This document shows, piece after piece, positions 33,299 through 40,099 of a stretch of 47,470 nucleotides of DNA. The position numbers and the translations under genes are program-made. The notes under the pieces are model-generated. The model was given only the letters and a program-made list of their open reading frames with translations. It had not been told where the DNA came from and searched no databases. How positions within the stretch are numbered: the stretch's first letter is position 1; every line of letters begins with the position of its first letter. Source of the stretch: an uncultured Oscillospiraceae bacterium (GTDB taxonomy: Bacteria; Bacillota; Clostridia; Oscillospirales; Oscillospiraceae); contig CAKTQM010000011.1 of NCBI GenBank assembly GCA_934597125.1, positions 1-47,470 of the forward strand. Reading direction: 5' to 3'.

Positions 33299-34200
33299 AG
33301 CTTTCGTGCCTCCTCCATGATCTTTCGTATCCGATGGTTCAAACAGGATTTGCTGATGGGTGGATCGAACAGCGCCGCCAGCTGGGCCAACGGCAGTTCC
33401 GGGTTTTGCAGCCGCAGGCGCGCTGTTTCCTGTATCTTCTCCGGCAGCTTGTCCAGCTGTCCGGCTTTTTCCAGCTTTTCGATGGCCTCCTGCTGGGCGG
33501 CCACCGCGTCCAGGGTCTTGTTCACGTTGGCCATGTCGCAGTTCATGGCGCGGTTGGCGCCGTTGCGGATCTCCTTGTCCACCTTGGCGGTCATGATCTC
33601 CGTGGCGGCCACCGGCGCACCCAGAGTAGTCAGCAGATCCTCGATATGCTCCGACTGCTTGAAATAAATCACGGCGCTGCCGCCCCGCATGACACTGCGG
33701 GGCAGAAATCCCATCTCCTGCAGCAGCGCCGAAACCTCGCGGCTGGCCTGAGCATGGGAGGTACACAGCTCCAGATGATAGCGCTTCTCCGGATCGGTGA
33801 CGCTGCCGCCGGAGAGGAAGGCCCCCCGCAGAAACGCGGCGCGGCAGCACTCCTCCTCCAGCAGCGCGAAATTCACGTGCATCACCAGCGCCTGACGGGG
33901 ATCGTAGCCCAGGGTGTCCAGAATACGCCCCAGCTTCTCCTGATCGCTGATCTGGAAGATCAGCTTGCCGCCGGACAGTTCGTTGGAGGGCAGGCGGTCA
34001 AACTTCACGTTGAAGGCCCGCTGGAACAGGCGGGGCAGACGGGCGGCAAACTCCGGATTCTCCGTGATGATCCGCACCTCCTGCACGGTGAAGGTGTTGC
34101 AGTACAGCAGCACGCCGTAGCACTCGGCCCGGGCGCAGCACAGCCGCTGCACCGCCGTGCGGCACAGCTCCGCCTTTGCCTTATAGGAAAAAGATTGCAT
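33295..34200 (-). CDS. whiA: DNA-binding protein WhiA
   Basis: This 301-residue protein has an N-terminal region (SFSYKAKAELCR), a LAGLIDADG-like domain (FLRGAFLSGGSVTDPEKRYHLELCTS; residues about 120-200) and a C-terminal helix-turn-helix (LPEKIQETARLRLQNPELPLAQLAALFDPPISKSCLNHRIRKI). In Bacillus it influences cell division and chromosome segregation; in Streptomyces it controls sporulation. It lies 11 bp after yvcK in the conserved rapZ-yvcK-whiA order. Confidence 0.96.
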   Translation of the reverse strand: MQSFSYKAKAELCRTAVQRLCCARAECYGVLLYCNTFTVQEVRIITENPEFAARLPRLFQRAFNVKFDRLPSNELSGGKLIFQISDQEKLGRILDTLGYDPRQALVMHVNFALLEEECCRAAFLRGAFLSGGSVTDPEKRYHLELCTSHAQASREVSALLQEMGFLPRSVMRGGSAVIYFKQSEHIEDLLTTLGAPVAATEIMTAKVDKEIRNGANRAMNCDMANVNKTLDAVAAQQEAIEKLEKAGQLDKLPEKIQETARLRLQNPELPLAQLAALFDPPISKSCLNHRIRKIMEEARKL

Positions 34201-34211
34201 GAATGGCCTCC

Positions 34212-35225
34212 TTACACTGCCGGATCATCGTGGGCATGCTGCTCGTAAATAGTCATCAACTCCCGGGCCAGATGGCCGGGATTGTGACGCACCAACCCGT
34301 TTTCCAGCGCCGCCACCGGCCGGTCAATCAGCTCGACGCCCAGGGCGCGGCAGCGCTCCGCGTCGTGGCGGATGGGCTCCGCTCCTTCGGCGGCGTAGCG
34401 CTGGGCAATCACCTCCGGAATGGGGGTGGAATTTGTCAGGCACAGGCGGAACAGCTCCGGCGCGCTGTGCTTGAACAGGGCCTGTATGTGGTCGGAGACG
34501 GTATAGCCCTCCGTCTCCCCCTCCTGGGTCATGACGTTGCATACGTACAGTTTCAGCGCGCGGCTGCGTCGGATGGCCTCGGTGATACCGTCCACCAGCA
34601 GATTGGGGATGATGCTGGTGTACAGGCTGCCGGGAGCCAGTACAATCATGTCGGCCTCCTCGATGGCTCTGACCGCCGCGCCCAGCGCCTTGGGATGCTC
34701 CGGCAGCAGGCGGACGGAGCGGATGCGGCAGTCCTGTTCCTTCTTGCAATAGGAGATCTGTGACTCCCCCAGCACTGTGGCGCCGTTTTCAAAGGTGGCC
34801 TCCAGCCGGACGTTCTCGTTAGTCACCGGCAGCACACGGCCGGTGATAGCCAGCACCTTGCTGAGTCCCGCCACGGCTTTGTCAAAGCTGGGCATGATAT
34901 CGTTCAGCGCCGCCAGCAGCAGGTTGCCGAGGCTCTGCCCCGCCAGCGACCCATCGGAAAACCGATAGGCCATCAGCTGGGCCATCAGCGGCTCGCAGTT
35001 GGCAAGGGACTGCAGGCAGCTGCGGATATCGCCAGGGGCTGCCATACCCAGATCCTGCCGCAGCATGCCGGTGCTGCCGCCGTCGTCCGCCACGGTGACG
35101 ATGGCCGTGATGTTGCGGGTATAGAGCTTCAACCCCCGCAGCAGCGTGCTCAGACCCGTGCCACCGCCGATGCCCACCACCTTGGGGCCGTATTCCGGCG
35201 GGATATGATACAGTTGATGGGGCAT
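34212..35225 (-). CDS. yvcK: YvcK/GlmR family protein (gluconeogenesis factor)
   Basis: This 337-residue protein has the family opening PKVVGIGGGTGLSTLLRGLK and the motifs VTVADDGGSTGMLRQDLGM, PGDIRSCL, SLGNLLLAAL, LAPGSLYTSIIPNLLV and CNVMTQEGETEGYTVSDHI. In Bacillus, YvcK binds UDP-GlcNAc and stimulates GlmS, directing carbon into cell-wall precursors, and is needed on gluconeogenic carbon. It is cytoplasmic and lies 28 bp after rapZ. Confidence 0.95.
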   Translation of the reverse strand: MPHQLYHIPPEYGPKVVGIGGGTGLSTLLRGLKLYTRNITAIVTVADDGGSTGMLRQDLGMAAPGDIRSCLQSLANCEPLMAQLMAYRFSDGSLAGQSLGNLLLAALNDIMPSFDKAVAGLSKVLAITGRVLPVTNENVRLEATFENGATVLGESQISYCKKEQDCRIRSVRLLPEHPKALGAAVRAIEEADMIVLAPGSLYTSIIPNLLVDGITEAIRRSRALKLYVCNVMTQEGETEGYTVSDHIQALFKHSAPELFRLCLTNSTPIPEVIAQRYAAEGAEPIRHDAERCRALGVELIDRPVAALENGLVRHNPGHLARELMTIYEQHAHDDPAV

Positions 35226-35253
35226 ACCGCATCCCCTTCCTTCCGATTTTCCC

Positions 35254-36111
35254 TCAGCGGGAGATGTCGCGGTGGCTCTCCGTCACGGCGAAGCCCGCCG
35301 CCGTCAGCGACCGGGCCAAGGCGTGAGCCACCGCCACGCTGCGGTGGTGGCCGCCGGTGCAGCCCACCGAGACCACCAGCACCGTTTTGCCCTCAGCATT
35401 ATACTGGGGCAGCAGAAACAGCAGCAGCTTCTCCAGCTGCGCCATGAACTCCCCCGTCTGGGGGAAGGAGAATACATAGTCCCGCACCGCCTCGTCCAGT
35501 CCCGTGCCGTGCTTCAGTTCCGGCACATAGTAGGGGTTGGGTAGAAAGCGCACGTCAAACACCAGATCCGACTCCATAGGCAGGCCGTGCTTGAAGCCGA
35601 AGCTCATCACATCCACGTGGAGGCCCTGACGATCCCGCTCACGGCCAAAAAGGTTCAGCAGCTCGCTGCGAAGCTTGCCCACCGAAAAGGCGGAGGTATC
35701 CAGCACGATATCGGCGTGATCCCGCACCGGCTGCAGCAGCTGCCGCTCCCGCATCACCGCCTGCTCGATGCCGCGGCCCTCCGCCGCCAGCGGATGGGCG
35801 CGGCGGGTCTCCTTATAGCGGTTGATGATGGTGGCGGTGTCCGTATCCAGAAACAACAGCCGGCAGTGTACCTGGGTGCGCTTCAGGCGCTCCAGCGTGG
35901 CGATCAGCAGGTCGAAAGGCTCTCCCGCCCGCACGTCGTACACCAGCGCCACGCGGTCATAGTGGCCGCGGGACGCGGCGCAGAAGTCGGCGAATTTCAC
36001 CATCATCTCCGCCGGCAGATTGTCCACAATATAGTAGCCGATATCCTCCAATATGGAGGCGGCGCGGCTTTTGCCGCTGCCGCTCAGGCCGGTGATAATC
36101 AGCAGTTCCAT
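35254..36111 (-). CDS. rapZ: RapZ/YvcJ nucleotide-binding protein
   Basis: This 285-residue protein has P-loop GLSGSGKSRAA (residues 8-18), then DIGYYIVDNLPAEMM, LLFLDTDTATIINRYKETRR and the C-terminal domain with SFGFKHGLPMESDLVFDVRFLPNPYY and SVGCTGGHHRSVAVAHAL, the part that binds RNA or metabolite in E. coli RapZ. In Gram-positives (YvcJ) the role is less clear; GlcN6P-related sensing is likely given yvcK next door. Confidence 0.95.
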   Translation of the reverse strand: MELLIITGLSGSGKSRAASILEDIGYYIVDNLPAEMMVKFADFCAASRGHYDRVALVYDVRAGEPFDLLIATLERLKRTQVHCRLLFLDTDTATIINRYKETRRAHPLAAEGRGIEQAVMRERQLLQPVRDHADIVLDTSAFSVGKLRSELLNLFGRERDRQGLHVDVMSFGFKHGLPMESDLVFDVRFLPNPYYVPELKHGTGLDEAVRDYVFSFPQTGEFMAQLEKLLLFLLPQYNAEGKTVLVVSVGCTGGHHRSVAVAHALARSLTAAGFAVTESHRDISR

Positions 36112-36124
36112 GGTCTCTCCTCCG

Positions 36125-37039
36125 TCAGCGCACCACGCGCACTTCCGGCTCCAGCGTCACACCGGAGGCCGCCTTTACCCGACGCTGCACCTCTTCCATC
36201 AGCGCCAGCACGTCGGCGCAGGTGGCGCCGCCTGTGTTGATGACAAAGCCCGCGTGCTTTTCCGACACCTGGGCCCCGCCGATACTCAGACCCTTGCAGC
36301 CCGCCTCTTCAATGAGCCGTCCCGCAAAGTGGCCCTCCGGCCGCTTGAAGGTGCTGCCCGCGCTGGGATATTCCAGAGGCTGCGAGGCCTTGCGCCGCGC
36401 CATCAGATCGTCCATCCGCCGGCGGATGGCGGCGCTGTCGTCCGTTTGCAGGGCAAACACCGCGTACAGCACCACTGCGTCGGGGTGCGCCATCAGCATG
36501 CTGCGGCGGTAGCCAAAGTCCATTTCAGCGCAGGGCACGGCCTTTACGCCCTCATCGGGAAACAGCACACCCACGCTCTCGATGACCTGACAAAGCTCAC
36601 CGCCGTAGGCGCCCGCGTTCATGCACACACCGCCGCCCACGCTACCGGGGATGCCGTGGGCGAATTCCAGCCCCGTCAGTCCCTGACGGCAGGCGAAATT
36701 GGCTACGCGGGCCAGCGAAGCGCCGCTGTAGGCCTTGATCCGGCCCCCACCGGCCGGCGCGATCTCCGCCATGTCGCAGGTGTTGACGATCAGGCGATCC
36801 ACGCCGCCGTCGGGAAACAGCACATTGGTGCCGTTTCCCAGCACAAAGGGCCGCGCGCCGTATTCCCGGGCGAAGCTCAGCAGCAACACCAGCTGCTCGG
36901 CATTTTGCGGAAAGGCCATCCGCCGCGCGGGGCCGCCGATGCGGAACGAGGTGTGCCTGCTCAGCGGTTCCTCCGCCGTTACGGACAGATCGGGCAGATA
37001 TGCCTGCAATTTTTCGTCTAACAGCTCATACCAACGCAT
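36125..37039 (-). CDS. murB: UDP-N-acetylenolpyruvoylglucosamine reductase MurB
   Basis: This 304-residue FAD enzyme makes UDP-MurNAc for peptidoglycan. Motifs: HTSFRIGGPARRMAFP, VLGNGTNVLFPDGG (FAD), LEFAHGIPGSVGGGVCMNAGAYGGE, YRRSML, and the C-terminal catalytic SAGSTFKRPEGHFAGRLIEEAGCKG (Ser/Glu). The start at 37039 (MRWYELL) follows AAGGAGG; a TTG ten codons earlier overlaps the previous gene end. It lies between the glucokinase and rapZ genes. Confidence 0.96.
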   Translation of the reverse strand: MRWYELLDEKLQAYLPDLSVTAEEPLSRHTSFRIGGPARRMAFPQNAEQLVLLLSFAREYGARPFVLGNGTNVLFPDGGVDRLIVNTCDMAEIAPAGGGRIKAYSGASLARVANFACRQGLTGLEFAHGIPGSVGGGVCMNAGAYGGELCQVIESVGVLFPDEGVKAVPCAEMDFGYRRSMLMAHPDAVVLYAVFALQTDDSAAIRRRMDDLMARRKASQPLEYPSAGSTFKRPEGHFAGRLIEEAGCKGLSIGGAQVSEKHAGFVINTGGATCADVLALMEEVQRRVKAASGVTLEPEVRVVR

Positions 37040-37065
37040 GAAGCGCCTCCTTGATTCCTTGTTTG

Positions 37066-38034
37066 TCAAATGACCCGCTTTTTCTTTCCCAGCAGCGCCG
37101 CGCCGATGACGCCTGCGTTGTTGCCCAGCTCCGCCTTGACGATGCGGGTCATTTTGTCGTAGTTGCAGGGCAGGCTGTGGGCCGCCACCTGGCGGCGCAG
37201 GGGCAGCAGCAGCTGTTCATCCGCCTCGTTGCTGACGCCGCCCCCGATAGCCAGCGTGTCCGGCTGGAAGATGTTGATGATATTCACGATGCCGGTAGTC
37301 AGATAGCGGATGTACCGGTCACACACCGCCTGCCCCACCGGACAGCCCCGACGGGCGGCGATAAAGGCCGATTGACCGGACACATGGCCGTCATTCTCGG
37401 CAATGACCTGGGCCAGTATACTGTCGGGATAGGCGGCCAGCGCCTGAGCCGTCTGCCGCTTCAGCGCGGCGGCGGAGGCGTACTGCTCCCAGCAGCCGCG
37501 GCGGCCGCAGGGACATGCCTCGCCGTCCATTTCGATGGACATGTGCCCCACTTCGCCGGCCATGCCGTTGGAGCCGTGGAAGATCTTTCCGTTATGCACG
37601 ATGCCGCCGCCCACGCCGGTGCCCAGGGTGATGGTGATGAAGCGCTTGCTGCCCCGTCCGCCGCCCACGTAGTATTCCGCCAGAGCAGCGCAGTTGGCGT
37701 CGTTTTCGATATACAGCGGCGTCTCGCTGAGCTGATGGAACAGCCGCCGCAGCGGCACATTTCGCAGCGGCAGGTTGCAGGTATACAGAATGGAGCCGCC
37801 GCGGATCTCCACCGCGCCGGGGCAGCCCACGCCCACAGAGAAGATCTCCGCCGGATCGCAGCCGAAATCGTGGCAGAGATCCGTGCCCAGCGCGTGGATT
37901 GTCCAGGCCAGCGCCGCCGGATCGGCGATGCCCGCCACCTTCATTTTGCGGGTAGCCAGCAGCCGCCCCGCCTCGTCCACCAGTCCGGCTTTCAGATTGG
38001 TGCCGCCGATGTCAATGCCGATGTAATAGCTCAT
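37066..38034 (-). CDS. ROK family glucokinase
   Basis: This 322-residue kinase has the ATP-site motif YIGIDIGGTNLKAGLVDE, the catalytic Asp in YIENDANCAALAEYY, GTGVGGGIVHNGKIFHG and the ROK zinc motif CPCGRRGCWEQYASAAAL. It probably phosphorylates glucose or a related hexose. Its start overlaps the hprK stop by 4 bp, tying sugar phosphorylation to the carbon-catabolite kinase. Confidence 0.93.
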   Translation of the reverse strand: MSYYIGIDIGGTNLKAGLVDEAGRLLATRKMKVAGIADPAALAWTIHALGTDLCHDFGCDPAEIFSVGVGCPGAVEIRGGSILYTCNLPLRNVPLRRLFHQLSETPLYIENDANCAALAEYYVGGGRGSKRFITITLGTGVGGGIVHNGKIFHGSNGMAGEVGHMSIEMDGEACPCGRRGCWEQYASAAALKRQTAQALAAYPDSILAQVIAENDGHVSGQSAFIAARRGCPVGQAVCDRYIRYLTTGIVNIINIFQPDTLAIGGGVSNEADEQLLLPLRRQVAAHSLPCNYDKMTRIVKAELGNNAGVIGAALLGKKKRVI

Positions 38035-38990
38035 AAACCGCTCTCACCGTTTCTGCTCATGGCATCCAGCTTGCTGTCAAACTGGGTGACAAAATCGCGG
38101 CCGGAGTTGTAGCCGTACTTGGTCTGGCGGTTCTTCATGGTGGCGATCTCCACGATACCGGCCAGATTTCGGCCCGGCCGCACCGGAATAGTCACCACCG
38201 GCAGAGAGACATCCAGCAGGGTATACTGCTCCTCCCCCAGCCCCAGCCGGTCATAGAACTTGCCGTCCTGCCACTGCTCCAGCTGGATCACCAGGTCGAT
38301 CTCCGTCTCAAACTGCACTGCGCCCATGCCGAACAGCTGCTTCACGTCGATAACGCCCACGCCGCGGATCTCGATATAATGGCGGATCAGCTCCGGCGCG
38401 GTGCCGTGCAGCGTGTCGGAGATGCGCTTGATCTCCACCGCGTCGTCGGCCACCAGCTGGTGGCCGCGCTTGAGAAGCTCAATGGCCGTCTCGCTTTTGC
38501 CGATGCCGCTGTCCCCCAGGATCAGCACGCCCTGGCCGTAAATGTTCATCAGCACGCCGTGGCGGGTGATCTGGGGCGCCAGGGCGCTGTTGAGATAGTC
38601 TATGATATGACTGGTGGCGTCCACCGTATCACTGGCGGTGCGCAGCAGCGTGCGGCCATGCTTCTTCGCCATCTCCATCAGCTCGTCGAATACCTCTAAA
38701 TTGCGGGAGATGATCATGGCCGGAAAGCTGTAGCTCATCAGGCGGTTAAAGACCCGCGTCCGCTCCTCCGCGGTCATGCGGGAGAGAAAGCGCATCTCGC
38801 TCTTGCCCAGGATCAGCAGGCGCTTGGTGTCAAAATAGTCATAAAAGCCCACCAGCTGCAGCGACGGGCGGAACACATCCGACACGGTGATCACGCAGGT
38901 GTCATAATCGCGGCCCTTGCACAGGATCTCCATATGGAAGTATTCGGCCAGCTTTTTCACGCTGGCGGGGGTACGTCTTACTTTTTCCAT
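38031..38990 (-). CDS. hprK: HPr kinase/phosphorylase
   Basis: This 319-residue enzyme phosphorylates or dephosphorylates HPr on Ser46 in carbon catabolite control. It has an N-terminal domain (residues 1-130), the P-loop GDSGIGKSETAIELLKRGH (about 155), VADDAVEIKR, the family signature EIRGVGVIDVKQLFGMGAV and VTIPVRPGRNLAGIVEIA. The start at 38990 (MEKVRRTPA) lies 9 bp after AAGGAG. It heads the long operon down to dnaE. Confidence 0.96.
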   Translation of the reverse strand: MEKVRRTPASVKKLAEYFHMEILCKGRDYDTCVITVSDVFRPSLQLVGFYDYFDTKRLLILGKSEMRFLSRMTAEERTRVFNRLMSYSFPAMIISRNLEVFDELMEMAKKHGRTLLRTASDTVDATSHIIDYLNSALAPQITRHGVLMNIYGQGVLILGDSGIGKSETAIELLKRGHQLVADDAVEIKRISDTLHGTAPELIRHYIEIRGVGVIDVKQLFGMGAVQFETEIDLVIQLEQWQDGKFYDRLGLGEEQYTLLDVSLPVVTIPVRPGRNLAGIVEIATMKNRQTKYGYNSGRDFVTQFDSKLDAMSRNGESGL

Positions 38991-39035
38991 GGCGCGGTGC
39001 TCCTTGCTGTATTGTATCAAAAGTATATTAGAAGT

Positions 39036-39064
39036 ATTATACCGTATTCGGTGCTGTTTCGCAA
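39036..39064 (-). promoter_or_regulatory. Promoter of the hprK operon
   Basis: On the minus strand, TTGCGA (39064-39059) and TATAAT (39041-39036) are 17 bp apart. A second TACAAT lies nearer the gene. Confidence 0.78.
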
Positions 39065-39107
39065 CTTTCCCCTTTGAAAATTTTTTCGGTTTTTTGTCAA
39101 ATAATGC

Positions 39108-39136
39108 TTGCATTTTGCCGCGACTTCTGGTATGAT
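39108..39136 (+). promoter_or_regulatory. Promoter of rpmB
   Basis: TTGCAT (39108-39113) and TATGAT (39131-39136) are 17 bp apart, 58 bp before the start codon and divergent from the hprK promoter. Confidence 0.8.
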
Positions 39137-39193
39137 AACTACTGCTTGTGAAACGACCAAGCATGATGTTACGACAGCAAGGAGGTGCAACGG

Positions 39194-39382
39194 ATGGCTA
39201 AGTGCGAGTTCTGCGATAAGGGCGTGACCTTTGGTATCAAGGTTTCCCACTCTCATCGTCGTTCCAATCGTCCCTGGAAGCCCAACGTCAAGCGCGTGAA
39301 GGCTTTGATCAATGGTACGCCTCGCCATGTGTATGTTTGTACCCGGTGCCTGCGTTCCGGTAAAGTTACCCGCGCGATCTAA
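39194..39382 (+). CDS. rpmB: 50S ribosomal protein L28
   Basis: This 62-residue protein starts MAKCEFCDKGVTFG after GGAGGTGCAACGG. It retains both zinc-binding pairs (CEFC and CTRC), the C-plus form, which can be replaced by zinc-free paralogues under zinc limitation in some bacteria. HSHRRSNRPWKPNVKRVKA is the usual rRNA-contact region. It is a single gene with a strong terminator. Confidence 0.97.
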   Translation: MAKCEFCDKGVTFGIKVSHSHRRSNRPWKPNVKRVKALINGTPRHVYVCTRCLRSGKVTRAI

Positions 39383-39396
39383 CATATGACATGAGC

Positions 39397-39430
39397 AAAA
39401 GCTCTGTGGAGTGATCCACAGAGCTTTTTT
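39397..39430 (+). terminator. Terminator of rpmB
   Basis: AAAAGCTCTGTGGA pairs with its complement across GTGA and ends in six T. Confidence 0.9.
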
Positions 39431-39456
39431 CGTGCTTCAATGATGAAGCTTTGAAT

Positions 39457-39482
39457 AAAAAGCCCCCTGCCGGGGGCTTTTT
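39457..39482 (-). terminator. Terminator of the DUF2500 gene
   Basis: AAAAAGCCCCC-TGC-CGGGGGCTTTTT forms a compact hairpin with T-runs on both strands, 34 bp past the DUF2500 stop; it also backs up the rpmB terminator. Confidence 0.82.
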
Positions 39483-39515
39483 GCATTCACGATCACGCCG
39501 CCTGCGGCAGCCGTT

Positions 39516-39974
39516 TTACCGTTCCGGATCCCAGCTGGCCCGCTGGCGTTCGCCTTCGGCGTCGGCAGTATCGTAGGCCGCCTTGCTGCCCCGCCGCTCG
39601 AAGCCCAGATAGCGGGTGCCCTGGAAGGACAGTTCACCGAAATCGCCCTCCACCAGCATGCCGTATTCCCCGCCGCTGACCCGCAGCTCCATCCGGTCGC
39701 CGCTGGCCACCTGAAACGTGACGTAATAGGTGGTGGTCGTGGTGGTGTGCATGCCGTGGGCGCCGGTGGCGTCTCCGGCGTTGTGGTGGTGATGTACGTC
39801 GGTATTCTGCCGCTTGGATACCACTGTAGCCTCCACCGTCAGGCGGGGCGAATTGTTATTCTTATTCCACGTGCTGATGCCCTTCACCGCCGTAATGATG
39901 AACATGACGATCACCACGCCGAAGATCAGGTAAACCATCACTCCGGCCATGCCGAACCCCATTCCAAATCCCAT
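39516..39974 (-). CDS. DUF2500 family membrane protein
   Basis: This 152-residue protein starts MGFGMGFGMAG after AAAGGAG. One membrane helix (about residues 11-31) is followed by an extracytoplasmic domain typical of DUF2500: SPRLTVEATVVSKRQ, YYVTFQVASGDRMELRVSGGEYGMLVEGDFGELSFQGTRYLGFERR. A His/Thr-rich insert (VHHHHNAGD and GMHTTTTTT, about 60-85) interrupts it and could bind metal. Function unknown. Monocistronic with its own promoter. Confidence 0.88.
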   Translation of the reverse strand: MGFGMGFGMAGVMVYLIFGVVIVMFIITAVKGISTWNKNNNSPRLTVEATVVSKRQNTDVHHHHNAGDATGAHGMHTTTTTTYYVTFQVASGDRMELRVSGGEYGMLVEGDFGELSFQGTRYLGFERRGSKAAYDTADAEGERQRASWDPER

Positions 39975-40016
39975 TCTGCTGCTCCTTTCCCTTTGTCGAA
40001 AGCGCGTTCTTTTTTT

Positions 40017-40045
40017 ATTGTATTGCATCATCCGCAAAATGTCCA
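40017..40045 (-). promoter_or_regulatory. Promoter of the DUF2500 gene
   Basis: On the minus strand, TGGACA (40045-40040) and TACAAT (40022-40017) are 17 bp apart. Confidence 0.72.
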
Positions 40046-40099
40046 TCTACTTCAGGTTACATCGCGGAAGCTTTTCCGCAACCTCAAGTTTACATGGTC

